The position numbers and the translations under genes are program-made. From Phaeobacter italicus (GTDB taxonomy: Bacteria > Pseudomonadota > Alphaproteobacteria > Rhodobacterales > Rhodobacteraceae), in the NCBI RefSeq assembly GCF_001258055.1, contig NZ_CVRM01000037.1, positions 85,243 to 149,242 on the forward strand: a stretch of DNA of 64,000 nt, written 5' to 3'. Each line of letters opens with the position of its first letter. The first letter of the stretch is position 1. The notes beneath the pieces were generated by a model. The model was not told the DNA's origin, searched no databases, and was given only the letters and a program-made list of their open reading frames with translations. This document shows, piece by piece, positions 48,596 through 58,484 of this stretch.

Positions 48596-48777
48596 GCTGA
48601 TGCGCTGCCTTTTCACGGCACAGTCACGATAAATGTGACATGAAATTGCAAGAAAGAACTTGAAGCCGGGCAGCTATCAACCAAACTCTAATACTATCAG
48701 GACATGGTTGGACTGTGGACGGCAAGGCAATTCCACCACAGCCTCACAGCCAACCCAAGACCAAGAGGAGCACGCCC

Positions 48778-51099
48778 GTGCCTTCATTCTCGAGCACTTT
48801 GGAACAGGCCATTCACGCCGCGCTTGCGCTGGCAAATGAACGGCGTCACGAATTCGCAACTCTGGAGCATCTGCTGCTTGCCCTGCTGGACGAGCCCGAA
48901 GCCGCACGCGTCATGCGCGCCTGCAGCGTCGATCTCTCAGAACTGCGTGCAACCCTGGTAGAATTCATTGACGAAGACCTCGCCAATCTGGTGACGGATA
49001 TTGACGGCTCCGAAGCCGTGCCAACGGCGGCCTTTCAACGCGTCATTCAGCGTGCTGCAATTCACGTTCAATCCTCTGGCCGCACCGAAGTAACCGGCGC
49101 CAACGTTCTGGTGGCAATCTTCGCCGAACGCGAAAGCGATGCCGCGTACTTCCTGCAGGATCAGGACATGACCCGCTATGACGCGGTGAATTTCATCGCC
49201 CATGGTGTGGCGAAGGATCCCGCATTTGGCGAAACACGTCATGTGTCCGGTTCTCCCGAAATCGAGGAAGAGCAACAGGCCACAACAGATGGCGACAAGA
49301 AAGAGAGTGCCCTTGCGAAGTACTGCGTCGATCTGAACGCAAAATCGCGAGAAGGCGACATTGACCCGCTGATCGGCCGCAGCCACGAAGTGGAACGCTG
49401 CATCCAGGTGCTGTGCCGCCGTCGCAAGAACAACCCGCTGCTGGTTGGCGACCCCGGAGTGGGCAAAACCGCGATTGCCGAGGGGCTGGCGCGCAAGATC
49501 GTCGCTGGCGAAACGCCAGAGGTGCTTGCAAATACCACCATCTACTCTCTCGACATGGGCGCGCTTCTGGCCGGCACCCGTTATCGCGGTGACTTTGAAG
49601 AACGACTGAAGGCCGTCGTCACCGAACTGGAAGAGCACCCTGACGCGGTTCTGTTCATCGACGAAATCCACACCGTGATCGGTGCGGGTGCCACCTCTGG
49701 CGGTGCGATGGATGCATCGAACCTTTTGAAGCCTGCGCTGCAGGGGGGCAAGCTGCGGACCATGGGCTCCACGACCTACAAGGAGTTCCGCCAGCACTTT
49801 GAAAAAGATCGCGCTTTGTCGCGCCGGTTCCAGAAAATCGACGTGAACGAACCTTCTGTTGAGGACTCGATCCAGATCCTGAAAGGCCTGAAGCCCTATT
49901 TCGAGGATCATCACGGGATCAAATTCACCTCGGATGCGATCAAATCCGCGGTGGAGCTGTCGGCGCGCTACATCAACGACCGCAAACTCCCGGACAAGGC
50001 GATCGACGTCATCGACGAGGCGGGTGCAGCCCAACATCTTGTCGCAGAAAGCAAACGTCGCAAGACCATCGGCGTGAAAGAAATCGAAGCCGTTGTGGCC
50101 AAGATTGCCCGCATTCCGCCCAAAAACGTCTCCAAGGACGACGCAGAGGTGCTGAAGGATCTGGAACGCTCGCTCAAGCGGGTAGTCTTTGGTCAGGACG
50201 CCGCGATCGAAGCCCTGTCCAGTGCGATCAAACTGGCTCGTGCCGGTCTGCGCGAACCGGAAAAACCAATCGGCAACTACCTCTTTGCGGGCCCGACCGG
50301 CGTCGGCAAAACCGAGGTGGCCAAGCAGCTGGCCGATACACTGGGTGTTGAACTGCTGCGGTTTGATATGTCGGAATACATGGAGAAACACGCCGTTTCC
50401 CGCCTGATTGGCGCCCCTCCCGGCTATGTCGGGTTTGATCAGGGTGGCCTGCTCACGGATGGGGTCGACCAGCACCCTCACTGTGTGCTGCTTCTGGACG
50501 AGATCGAAAAGGCGCACCCGGACGTGTTCAACATCCTGTTGCAGGTGATGGACAACGGCCAGCTGACCGATCACAACGGCCGGACTGTCAATTTCCGCAA
50601 CGTGGTGCTGATCATGACCTCCAACGCCGGCGCGTCGGAACAGGCAAAGGCCGCCATCGGCTTTGGCCGCGACCGTCGCGAAGGCGAGGATACGGCAGCA
50701 ATCGAGCGGACATTCAGCCCTGAATTCCGCAACCGCCTGGACGCGGTGATCTCCTTCGGTGCACTGCCGAAAGAGGTGATCCTGCAGGTCGTCGAGAAAT
50801 TCGTGCTGCAGCTTGAGGCACAGCTGATGGATCGCAATGTCTCTATCGAGCTGACCCGCAAGGCGGCAGAGTGGCTGGCAGACAAGGGTTATGATGACCG
50901 CATGGGCGCCCGCCCACTCGGCCGGGTGATCCAAGAGCACATCAAGAAGCCACTGGCCGAGGAGCTGCTGTTTGGCAAGCTGTCCAAGGGCGGGCTCGTC
51001 AAGGTCGGCATCAAGGACGGCAAGCTTGATCTGCGGATCGAAGGCCCCGGAAAGCCACAGATTTCGGGCGACAAACCTCCGCTTTTGACTGCTGAGTAA
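48778..51099 (+). CDS. clpA: ATP-dependent Clp protease ATP-binding subunit ClpA
   Basis: This AAA+ unfoldase feeds ClpP. It has 773 residues from GTG 48778, which has GAGGAG 8 bases upstream and gives the family start PSFSSTLEQAIHAALALA. An N-terminal substrate/ClpS-binding domain is followed by Walker A GDPGVGKT at 224 with VLFIDEIHTVIGAGA, and a second ring with GPTGVGKTE at 505 and VLLLDEIEKAHPDVFNIL. A ClpP-binding loop lies in the second AAA domain. clpS and clpP are not in the window. Confidence 0.96.
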   Translation: MPSFSSTLEQAIHAALALANERRHEFATLEHLLLALLDEPEAARVMRACSVDLSELRATLVEFIDEDLANLVTDIDGSEAVPTAAFQRVIQRAAIHVQSSGRTEVTGANVLVAIFAERESDAAYFLQDQDMTRYDAVNFIAHGVAKDPAFGETRHVSGSPEIEEEQQATTDGDKKESALAKYCVDLNAKSREGDIDPLIGRSHEVERCIQVLCRRRKNNPLLVGDPGVGKTAIAEGLARKIVAGETPEVLANTTIYSLDMGALLAGTRYRGDFEERLKAVVTELEEHPDAVLFIDEIHTVIGAGATSGGAMDASNLLKPALQGGKLRTMGSTTYKEFRQHFEKDRALSRRFQKIDVNEPSVEDSIQILKGLKPYFEDHHGIKFTSDAIKSAVELSARYINDRKLPDKAIDVIDEAGAAQHLVAESKRRKTIGVKEIEAVVAKIARIPPKNVSKDDAEVLKDLERSLKRVVFGQDAAIEALSSAIKLARAGLREPEKPIGNYLFAGPTGVGKTEVAKQLADTLGVELLRFDMSEYMEKHAVSRLIGAPPGYVGFDQGGLLTDGVDQHPHCVLLLDEIEKAHPDVFNILLQVMDNGQLTDHNGRTVNFRNVVLIMTSNAGASEQAKAAIGFGRDRREGEDTAAIERTFSPEFRNRLDAVISFGALPKEVILQVVEKFVLQLEAQLMDRNVSIELTRKAAEWLADKGYDDRMGARPLGRVIQEHIKKPLAEELLFGKLSKGGLVKVGIKDGKLDLRIEGPGKPQISGDKPPLLTAE

Positions 51100-51106
51100 A
51101 ACCGGA

Positions 51107-52078
51107 ATGCACCGACTGCCTATTTTGGCATTTGCCACATCGCTCGCCGCGCCCGTCGCGGCGAGCGAACTTGTTCTGGACTGGCCGCTGGACTGCACGC
51201 TCGGCGAGACCTGCCACATCCAACAATACGTCGACCATGACCCCGGCGCGTCGATGCGGGATTATACCTGCAACGGGCTGACCTACGATGGTCACAAGGG
51301 CACGGATATCGCCCTGCCCTACCTCAGCGATATGGTTGATGGCGTGTCTGTTCTGGCAGCAGCGGACGGCACCGTCGTTGGTGCGCGCGACGGGATGACG
51401 GATCGCTACTCTCTCGGTCGAGACGATCCCGCGATTGCAGGGCGTGAATGCGGCAACGGCGTATTGCTGCGCCACCCCGGCGGCTGGGAAACTCAATATT
51501 GCCACATGAAAAAAGGCTCTATCCAGGTCGCCACAGGTGACAAGGTCAAAAGTGGAACGCCTTTGGGCCAGGTGGGCCTCTCGGGGAGCACGCAGTTTCC
51601 GCACCTCCACCTGTCGGTTCGCTTGGACGGCAGGCCGGTTGATCCCTTCACCCCTGACATGATCGCGAAATGTGCCCCTTCGGGCGGCACGGATGCCCTG
51701 TGGCGGGAGCAGATCCCGTATCAGGCAGGCGGGTTTCTTGGCAGCGGCTTTTCCAACCAGATCCCCAAATTCGGCGCCATCAAGGCCGGAGAGGCAGATC
51801 GTTCCCCCCTTCCGGCCGGATCCTCGGCGCTGGTTTTCTGGGTCTATGCCTTTGGCAGCCGCAGTGGAGACAGCATGACATTGCGGATCGATGGGCCAGA
51901 TGGGGTCATCATTGAACAGACCGACCTGCTTGAGAAAGGTCAGGCCCAGCTGTTTCGTGCGACGGGCAAACGCATGCGCGGCACCGGACTACCGGCAGGA
52001 ACCTACAGCGCAACTGCTACACTCAGCCGCGCAGGGGAAGTGATTGATCGCGAAACCCGGCAAATGATCGTAGAGTAA
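51107..52078 (+). CDS. Exported M23-family metallopeptidase (LytM-like)
   Basis: This 323-residue protein has a signal peptide (PILAFATSLAAPVAAS, cleavage near 20). The LytM zinc motif is present: CNGLTYDGHKGTDIALPYLS gives HxxxD and PHLHLSVRLDG gives HxH. A C-terminal beta-rich domain with PLPAGSSALVFWVYAFGSRS follows. It should cut peptidoglycan peptide bridges or be a regulator of amidases. It follows clpA by 7 bases and is possibly cotranscribed. Confidence 0.9.
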   Translation: MHRLPILAFATSLAAPVAASELVLDWPLDCTLGETCHIQQYVDHDPGASMRDYTCNGLTYDGHKGTDIALPYLSDMVDGVSVLAAADGTVVGARDGMTDRYSLGRDDPAIAGRECGNGVLLRHPGGWETQYCHMKKGSIQVATGDKVKSGTPLGQVGLSGSTQFPHLHLSVRLDGRPVDPFTPDMIAKCAPSGGTDALWREQIPYQAGGFLGSGFSNQIPKFGAIKAGEADRSPLPAGSSALVFWVYAFGSRSGDSMTLRIDGPDGVIIEQTDLLEKGQAQLFRATGKRMRGTGLPAGTYSATATLSRAGEVIDRETRQMIVE

Positions 52079-52276
52079 AGCCCAAGCCCCTCTTGGCCTC
52101 GGCCATGGTTGGGGGTAGGTTGCTTGAACGGTCGGCAGACACCGAGGCGTCGCTGCCCCTCTTCAGGGGATGCTAAACCTGCCACATGCACTGATTGGTT
52201 TCCCGTGTCTCTTGCACAGGCGCCCGTCGTCAGGACAGCGACCAACGACATTGGCTGGCGCCGCAATGGATGCAGC

Positions 52277-52840
52277 ATGACGAAATCACCTCTCCCGCTT
52301 TCCATCGGGGATCTGTCTCAATTCACCCGACACCTCTCTCGCCAACTTGGTGACACGGCCCCGTCCCATCTGACCTTGATGAATATGCTGGCCCGCGCGG
52401 GTGGCTACCAGAACCATCAACACCTGCGCTCAAGCACGGCAGCGGGCGTACGTTTGGCCCAATCGGCTGTACCGTCTGAGCAAACGAATGCCACGGACCA
52501 ACGGCTGATCGAGCGCACCCTGGCCCAGTTCGACGATGCGGGACGCCTGCGCCAATGGCCATCGCGCAGATCAGTCCAGACACTTGCGCTCTTTGTGCTT
52601 TGGTCACGGATCCCTGCGGCCACTGCAATAAGCGAGAAAGACATCAACACACGCCTGAACGGGATGCACAGCTTTGAAGATCCCGCGACGCTACGGCGAA
52701 CAATGATTTCTTGCGGCCTGCTGCAGCGCGAGCGGGATGGCAGCAACTATCAGCGTCGGGAACAGGCGCCACCGCAAGAGGCCCTGGCACTGATATCCCG
52801 GCTGCGCCCTCGTTGGGCCGCACCAGTCAGCGTTCGGTGA
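52277..52840 (+). CDS. DUF2087 domain-containing protein
   Basis: This 187-residue protein has an N-terminal helical part (LSIGDLSQFTRHLSRQLGDT, then MLARAGGYQNHQHLRS) that resembles the N-terminal region of these proteins, and the DUF2087 winged-helix-like end: GRLRQWPSRRSVQTLALFVL, ISEKDINTRLNGMHSFEDPA and LRRTMISCGLLQRERDGSNY. It is likely a DNA-binding regulator. ATG 52277 is chosen at the start of the conserved part. Its stop overlaps the convergent OmpA-like gene by 14 bases. Confidence 0.78.
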   Translation: MTKSPLPLSIGDLSQFTRHLSRQLGDTAPSHLTLMNMLARAGGYQNHQHLRSSTAAGVRLAQSAVPSEQTNATDQRLIERTLAQFDDAGRLRQWPSRRSVQTLALFVLWSRIPAATAISEKDINTRLNGMHSFEDPATLRRTMISCGLLQRERDGSNYQRREQAPPQEALALISRLRPRWAAPVSVR

Positions 52841-54794
52841 ATTTCAGCTCGATCCGGCGGTTCTGAGCGCGCGCCTCCGGCGTTTCCGCCGGGTTGACTG
52901 GCTGATATTCGCCAAAGCCATTGGCTGACAGGCGCTCGGGCGGGATCCCCAGCGCCTGCACCATATAGCGGACGACAGACAACGCCCTTCCCTGGCTCAG
53001 CTCCCAGTTATCGGCAAACTTCGGATGGGCCCCAAGGGGCGTGTCATCGGTGTGCCCATCAACCCGGATGATCCAGTTGATCCCCTGCGGAATGGCGGCA
53101 GCGACGGTTTGCAGAATACGGGCAACCTTGGCGATTTCCGCACGGCCCTCGGGCGACAGATCTGCACTGCCTGGCGCAAACAACACCTCAGAGGCAAAGA
53201 CGAAACGGTCGCCTTCAATTCGGACCCCTTCCTGATTGCCAAGGACATCGCGCAGACGCCCAAAGAACTCTGACCGGTATTGTTCCAAATCCTGGGCCTT
53301 GTCACTCAGCTGTGCGGCCTCGGCCTCCAGTCGCTTTCGCTCCTCCTCTTCAAGGATCCGGCGGCGGCGCTCCTCTGCGGCGGCCCGCGCAAGAGCTGCG
53401 TTGAGATCCTGACCAAGGTTCTGCATCTGCACCTGCTGTGCAACGTCACGCGCCTTGTAGTCATCCAGCAAGGCCTGCAAACTGCCCAGCTGTTCACGTA
53501 GAGCCGCAACCTGTTGGTTCAGCAAAGCGGTCTGGCGCTGCGCCTCCTGTGAAATTTCCTGCTCTTGGCTCAGGCTTTCTCGGGCCTGCGCCAGAAGTGC
53601 GGCGCGCTGTTCAGCCAATGAGGCAAGATCACTCGCCTTTGCGCTGGCGTCTTCCCTGTCGCTTAGGGCCGCCAAGAGACGCTGCTGCAGCACATCCCTG
53701 TCCGCAGCCGCAGCATTTGCAAGTTCAAGCTGTTCAAGAGCGGTCAGCAGTTTCTCTTCGGTGTCGGCCTTGTCGTCTGTGACGGTATCCAGGGCAGACT
53801 GCGCCTGATCACGCTGCTGCTGGAGATCGGAAAGCTTTGCTTCCAAAGCGGCGATCCGATCATTGGCCGCGGCCTCGGACACATCCATCTGCGCCAGAAC
53901 ACGGGTCAGCCGTTCGGCCAGCTCATCACGATCGCGGGCTGTGGCCTTGGCGGCATCAAGCGCGTTCAATACCTCAGCCAGCCGGGCATCCAACTGTGTC
54001 TTTGCGCTCTCGGTTGCAGCGAGCAACGTCAATGTGTCCTCAGCCGCCTGACGCTGTTCTTCCAGCGCGAGGGTCATCGCCGTGAGTTCGGCATCCGCAT
54101 TCTGAAGCCGGTTGCGCAGCGCCTCTGCAGCAGCGGCTTCGGCCAGGCGTTCCGCTTCGGTCGCGCTCAACTCAGCCTCAAGCGAGCCCACCGTCGCAGC
54201 CTGTGCTTCGGTCTCCGCTTCCAGATCCGCAATCAACGCCTCCAGCGCCTCGCGTTTTGCGGCGGCAAGACGCGCCGCTTCGACTTGTGCGTCAATTTCT
54301 TCACGGCTGGCCGCCAGCGCCTGCGAAAGACTGTCGCGTTCACCTTCCAGGGTGGCGCGCTCTTCGGCCAGCTGATCGCGTTCTGTCGTCAGCCCGGCGA
54401 TCGTGGCTTCTGCCTGCTGCTGGCGCTGAAGCAGACTGGCGACCTGTGCCTCGAAATCGCTGATCTGCCCGCGGGCTTCGACCAGATCAGCCTGCGCCTG
54501 TTCCAGCGTATCCTGGGTGGTGCCAAGAGTGGCAGACAGCGCCCCCAATCGAGCCTGCAGCTGACTGTTTTCCCGCTCTTCAAGCCCAAGCGCATCAGCC
54601 AGTGCCCCAACTTCAGCTGCCAGCTCGTCCAGCTGACTTTCCTGCCCGGAAATCGTCTCCCGCAGCACGAATTGCACCACCATGAAAATGGTCAGCAGGA
54701 ACATCAAAACGAGCAGAAGGCCCGTCATCGCATCCACAAATCCCGGCCAGATCGATGCCTGGAAACGCTGACCTGTACGACGGGAAAGCGCCAT
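52827..54794 (-). CDS. MotB/OmpA-like protein with very long coiled coil
   Basis: This 655-residue envelope protein has one N-terminal membrane helix (about 18-45, FVDAMTGLLLVLMFLLTIFM) with Asp21 where MotB, ExbD and TolR carry their proton-binding Asp. A coiled coil rich in Glu, Ala and Gln runs to about residue 500 (LTAMTLALEEQRQAAEDTL and similar). The end is an OmpA-like peptidoglycan-binding domain (IIRVDGHTDDTPLGAHPKFA, RLSANGFGEYQPVNPAET, NRRIELKF). It follows the ExbB/MotA-like gene by 3 bases and should form an ion-driven complex with it. Confidence 0.9.
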   Translation of the reverse strand: MALSRRTGQRFQASIWPGFVDAMTGLLLVLMFLLTIFMVVQFVLRETISGQESQLDELAAEVGALADALGLEERENSQLQARLGALSATLGTTQDTLEQAQADLVEARGQISDFEAQVASLLQRQQQAEATIAGLTTERDQLAEERATLEGERDSLSQALAASREEIDAQVEAARLAAAKREALEALIADLEAETEAQAATVGSLEAELSATEAERLAEAAAAEALRNRLQNADAELTAMTLALEEQRQAAEDTLTLLAATESAKTQLDARLAEVLNALDAAKATARDRDELAERLTRVLAQMDVSEAAANDRIAALEAKLSDLQQQRDQAQSALDTVTDDKADTEEKLLTALEQLELANAAAADRDVLQQRLLAALSDREDASAKASDLASLAEQRAALLAQARESLSQEQEISQEAQRQTALLNQQVAALREQLGSLQALLDDYKARDVAQQVQMQNLGQDLNAALARAAAEERRRRILEEEERKRLEAEAAQLSDKAQDLEQYRSEFFGRLRDVLGNQEGVRIEGDRFVFASEVLFAPGSADLSPEGRAEIAKVARILQTVAAAIPQGINWIIRVDGHTDDTPLGAHPKFADNWELSQGRALSVVRYMVQALGIPPERLSANGFGEYQPVNPAETPEARAQNRRIELKFTER

Positions 54795-54797
54795 GAC

Positions 54798-55979
54798 CTA
54801 GCCCTCGTGGCCGCTGCGCGGGGTCCGGCCGAGCCCTTGCGGGCGTGCAAAGGCCTTGACCAACAGGTCGATGTCCTTGCGCAATTCCGCGAGACTTTCC
54901 TGACGGCCCGCTGAGATTTCTTCCAGGATCCGCAGCATCTGAACATCGATGGACCGCAGTCGCATCCGGCTTTCAGCGTCAAGACCGCTATCGCCGTGCG
55001 CGCGCATCAGTTCTGTCAGTGCCTCCTGACCAACGGCTACCCGTTCCAGCGCTGCAGTGACACCTTCGGACTGGGCCTGTCGTTGGTTCATATCAGTGAT
55101 CGCATCGACCAGCGCAGACAGTTTCTGATCGACCTCTGCGCGCGCCTGTGAAGACTGCACGAACATGCCCTGCAACGCGTCCATCTGTTCGGTCATCGTG
55201 TCGAGCACCCCAGAGATCGCCCCGGTTTCGCCGCTGCCACCTTCCTCCGAGGACAGGCTGACGCGGGTAAATGACGACAGCCATTCCTCAAGCTCGCGAT
55301 AAAAACGGTTTTGGCCGTGTCCCGCGAACAGTTCGAGCAAACCCACAATCAGAGAGCCCGCGAGACCAAGGAGCGACGACGCAAAAGCAACGCCCATGCC
55401 TCCCAACTGCGCCTCGAGCCCGGTCATGAGGCGGTTGAATACGGCGATCCCTTCCTCTCCCTCTTGCGGGGCAAGGCTGCGAATGGTGTCAACAACGGCA
55501 GGCACGGTGGTGGCCAGACCATAGAACGTCCCCAAAAGGCCAAGAAAGATCAGCAGATTGACGATATAGCGTGTGATTTCACGCTCTTCATCGATCCGAG
55601 TAGCGACAGAGTCGAGAATGGAGCGGGTCGAAGACGACCCCAGCTGCATCCGTGCCCCGCGTGAACGCAACAGCGATGCAAGTGGCGCCAGCATAGAGGG
55701 CGGGCGATCATCCTCGCGCGTAACCCCTGCGGCAAAACCTTCGATCCAGCGCACCGAACCAATAAGCTGCAGGACCTGCCAGAAACAGGCCAGCACGCCG
55801 AACACGAACACCAACAGGATAAACCCGTTAAGCCAGGGATTTGCCTCGAACACCGGCAGCACGCGCGGCAGCGCGACAAAGGCACCAAACCCGGAGAGGC
55901 CAAGGGCAATCAGCATCAAAATGATCTGACGTACCGGTTGGGAAAACTGCGGTTTGCTCTCGCGGTCTGGCTGCGCCAT
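54798..55979 (-). CDS. ExbB/TolQ/MotA-like proton channel protein
   Basis: This 393-residue inner-membrane protein has four predicted helices (about 18-38, 48-70, 140-165 and 197-222). The last two are the ion-path pair with VNLLIFLGLLGTFYGLATTV and GMGVAFASSLLGLAGSLIVG, the MotA/ExbB signature. A C-terminal cytoplasmic helical tail follows. It pairs with the MotB/OmpA-like gene after it. The usual tolQ/exbB neighbours (tolR, tolA, tonB) are absent, so this is a separate energised system of unknown task. Confidence 0.9.
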   Translation of the reverse strand: MAQPDRESKPQFSQPVRQIILMLIALGLSGFGAFVALPRVLPVFEANPWLNGFILLVFVFGVLACFWQVLQLIGSVRWIEGFAAGVTREDDRPPSMLAPLASLLRSRGARMQLGSSSTRSILDSVATRIDEEREITRYIVNLLIFLGLLGTFYGLATTVPAVVDTIRSLAPQEGEEGIAVFNRLMTGLEAQLGGMGVAFASSLLGLAGSLIVGLLELFAGHGQNRFYRELEEWLSSFTRVSLSSEEGGSGETGAISGVLDTMTEQMDALQGMFVQSSQARAEVDQKLSALVDAITDMNQRQAQSEGVTAALERVAVGQEALTELMRAHGDSGLDAESRMRLRSIDVQMLRILEEISAGRQESLAELRKDIDLLVKAFARPQGLGRTPRSGHEG

Positions 55980-56056
55980 GTTCTGTGGCTCCTGACACGT
56001 TAAGGTGTTCTTCCAGAACAGCAGCCTATAGACAAAACCTCAAAAGAGCCAAGGCT

Positions 56057-56587
56057 TTATGACGCCAAATCACGCACTCGGGCAGACAGCCAGTCAAGAT
56101 CCGGGTCACGCAAACCAATCTCGGCCAGGTGATCGGCAGTATTATAGAGATATTCCGGGTTCGGCCCCCGCCCGCCAATCGCACCTGCAATGATATGTGC
56201 CTGAGTTTCCAGGCTGAGACCACCGCAATACTGGTCATGATCGGGGTCAATGACATAGGTCACTGCCGTCACCTCTCCGCCGCTGGCCAGCGAAACGGTG
56301 AGATCGCGTTCGACATAAGCCGAGGAAATCAGCTCGCGGGCGCGCAACTCGTCCAGGGTCTGCTCTTCGTGGCCCGTTTCGACGGCCAGAGCGAGACCGG
56401 TGCAGGCAGCGCCTTCGATGGCATCCAATGCAAGCACCAATCCGGGCTTTTCGACGCTGCCGCGGTGATGGATGGATTTCATGCAAAAAGAACGCGCGTA
56501 GCCGGGCAAGGTCGCGACCTCGCGGCGGGCAACCGGAAAGCCCGGGTTCCACAACAAAGATCCATATCCGAATACCCACATGGTCAT
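56057..56587 (-). CDS. Gamma-glutamylcyclotransferase (ChaC-like)
   Basis: This 176-residue protein has WVFGYGSLLWNPGFP, the catalytic-loop motif of glutathione-specific gamma-glutamylcyclotransferases, and KPGLVLALDAIEGAACTGLA with the catalytic glutamate region after. It releases 5-oxoproline from glutathione or gamma-glutamyl peptides. ATG 56587 is chosen; ATG 56581 gives two fewer residues. It diverges from the DUF2125 gene. Confidence 0.92.
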   Translation of the reverse strand: MTMWVFGYGSLLWNPGFPVARREVATLPGYARSFCMKSIHHRGSVEKPGLVLALDAIEGAACTGLALAVETGHEEQTLDELRARELISSAYVERDLTVSLASGGEVTAVTYVIDPDHDQYCGGLSLETQAHIIAGAIGGRGPNPEYLYNTADHLAEIGLRDPDLDWLSARVRDLAS

Positions 56588-56651
56588 GACGCTGGCCCTT
56601 TTTTGAACGCGGCCTATAAACATCAATTCTGATCGCCAGAAAAGAGGCCGA

Positions 56652-57656
56652 ATGATGATCCGCGGTACAAAAATCGCATTCCTCGCCGCCATTGCGCTGA
56701 CGCTCTATTGGTTGATAGCGAGCTGGGGCGTCAGGCAGGGCGTGTCTGCCTGGTTCGCGGAACAACGGCGTCAGGGCTGGCAGGCTGAGTTCGCCAATCT
56801 GGAAACGACCGGCTTTCCCCTGGAGTTGCGAAATCGGATCACGGCACCTGTGCTGGCTGATCCTGGCACGGGAACCGCGTGGCGGGCTGAATGGCTGGAA
56901 TTGATCAGCCCCGCAATTTGGCCCGGCGATCTGACTTTGGCATTTCCCTCTACGCCGCAGCGGGTTTCCTATCTGGACCAGACCGTTGTCTTGCAGGCCG
57001 AAGCGCTGGAGGCATCACTGCAGCTCGCACCGGGTCTCGCGCTGCAGCTGGAGCATTTAGGGGTTTCATCAGCTGCTTGGCAGCTTGATCTGGACAAGAC
57101 CCCCTGGCTTGAGGGGCACGCGCTTAATCTGGAAATGCGCCAGCAGGGTGATCCGGCGTCTTACGCCATCACCGCCGAGGCCAATGGCGTCCTTCCCAGT
57201 GCCGTGCTGCGCCAGCAGCTGGCCGCAGCTGACGGGCTCCCTCAGCGTCTGGACACCGTTGCCGTTGATATGGATGTCCAGTTTGATACCGCCTGGGACC
57301 GTAAGGCTCTTGAGCTGCGCCGCCCGCAGCCGCGCAACATTGCCCTTCACCTTGCAGAAGCGCGCTGGGGCCCCATGCGGATCAAGGCCACTGGCGGCCT
57401 GCGCATCGACGAGACCGGCGTTGCCGAAGGGGATATCGCCCTGCAGATCGAAAACTGGCAGGATATCCTGCACATGGCCGAAGCCGCCCAGTTGCTTGGC
57501 CCTCAAACCCGCGCGGGCGTCGAACGTGTGCTGCGTGTCTTTGCCGGCCTCGGTGGCAATCACCGGGATCTCGACCTGCCTTTGACATTCAAATCGGGCT
57601 ACGTTGCGCTTGGGCCTCTGCCGATTGGCCCCGCTCCGCGCCTTGTCCTGCGCTGA
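56652..57656 (+). CDS. DUF2125 domain-containing protein
   Basis: This 334-residue protein has one N-terminal membrane helix (TKIAFLAAIALTLYWLIASW) and a mostly periplasmic beta-rich body with DUF2125 features: AEFANLETTGFPLELRNRI, LISPAIWPGDLTLAFPS and the C-terminal LTFKSGYVALGPLPIGPAPR. The C-terminal features recall lipid- or outer-membrane-maintenance proteins (AsmA/DUF945-like), but the function is unknown. ATG 56652 or 56655 may be used. Confidence 0.88.
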   Translation: MMIRGTKIAFLAAIALTLYWLIASWGVRQGVSAWFAEQRRQGWQAEFANLETTGFPLELRNRITAPVLADPGTGTAWRAEWLELISPAIWPGDLTLAFPSTPQRVSYLDQTVVLQAEALEASLQLAPGLALQLEHLGVSSAAWQLDLDKTPWLEGHALNLEMRQQGDPASYAITAEANGVLPSAVLRQQLAAADGLPQRLDTVAVDMDVQFDTAWDRKALELRRPQPRNIALHLAEARWGPMRIKATGGLRIDETGVAEGDIALQIENWQDILHMAEAAQLLGPQTRAGVERVLRVFAGLGGNHRDLDLPLTFKSGYVALGPLPIGPAPRLVLR

Positions 57657-57662
57657 TCGGGG

Positions 57663-58484
57663 TTAGCGGCAATAGGCCCCGCCGCGATGGCGCGCCACAT
57701 CAAGGTGAAAGTGATCGCGGTGGAACCGATCTGATTGCGGGCCCAAAACTGTACCAAAAGGTCCGCAGGCCGCTTTCCAGATCTTGCGCAGCCCCTTTCG
57801 GGTGTCTCGTGCGCCCCAGCCATTCAGCACAGTGACGACGCGCCCGCTTTCTAGAACGAAACCGGAGATATCAATGGCCTTGCCCCGCCCGTGTTCGGAA
57901 ATGCGCGCGCCGGGCAGATTGTTGCGTGTCCTGCAAGAGTAGTGAGAGGCGACCCGAAGGCTGACCACCTGATCGCGTCGACCAAAGGCCTTGATCACAT
58001 CCCGATCGACCCATTTCTTGAGCGCCTTGGCCGTTTCGCAAGTCATGACCGACTGCTGGCTGAGCGTTACCCCCGCAATCGATTTGACCCGAACTGCATT
58101 TTTCGCACCACAGCCCTTCAGCCGCCCCGGCACGGTCCCGACCTTTTCACCTTGAATGTCGATGTCACCACACACGGACGTTTTGCGCAGTTTGCGTTTG
58201 CCGAACAAAATCTGCTCTGCCAGAGCCTCGGGACGGACCACAGGGCGCAGCGAGATATCAGGCCCGGCTTTGCTGACGGGTAGTTCCAGCGCGGCCAGTG
58301 CAATGCCTTGTTCAGACAGCGGACGCAGCTGCGGGCGAAGGAGCGGTTCAACCACCGAAGCCAGTACCGCCGCAGGGCGGATTTCCGGCCGCAGTGACTG
58401 AGTGGGGGCATCTGCCAGCGCCGGGATGGCGAAACAGGTCAGGATCAACCCGGCCAACACGCGCATTCCACCCAGGCCGCGCAT
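57663..58484 (-). CDS. Extensin-like (M15-type) exported protein
   Basis: This 273-residue protein has a signal peptide (MRVLAGLILTCFAIPALA, cleavage near 24), a linker rich in LRPEIRP/LRPVVRP repeats, and the extensin-like C-terminal domain (VMTCETAKALKKWVDRDVIK, SHYSCRTRNNLPGARISEHG, KAIDISGFVL, HRDHFHLDVA). The His/Asp pattern is that of M15 peptidoglycan peptidases. It is last of hisC-tyrA-extensin, sharing one base with the dehydrogenase stop. Confidence 0.9.
   Translation of the reverse strand: MRGLGGMRVLAGLILTCFAIPALADAPTQSLRPEIRPAAVLASVVEPLLRPQLRPLSEQGIALAALELPVSKAGPDISLRPVVRPEALAEQILFGKRKLRKTSVCGDIDIQGEKVGTVPGRLKGCGAKNAVRVKSIAGVTLSQQSVMTCETAKALKKWVDRDVIKAFGRRDQVVSLRVASHYSCRTRNNLPGARISEHGRGKAIDISGFVLESGRVVTVLNGWGARDTRKGLRKIWKAACGPFGTVLGPQSDRFHRDHFHLDVARHRGGAYCR

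Noticed and set aside
52827..55979. Zorya-type anti-phage system
   Set aside because: The MotA-like and MotB-like pair recalls ZorA/ZorB, but no ZorC, ZorD or ZorE helicase or nuclease is adjacent, and the long coiled coil lies in the MotB-like protein instead of the channel protein.
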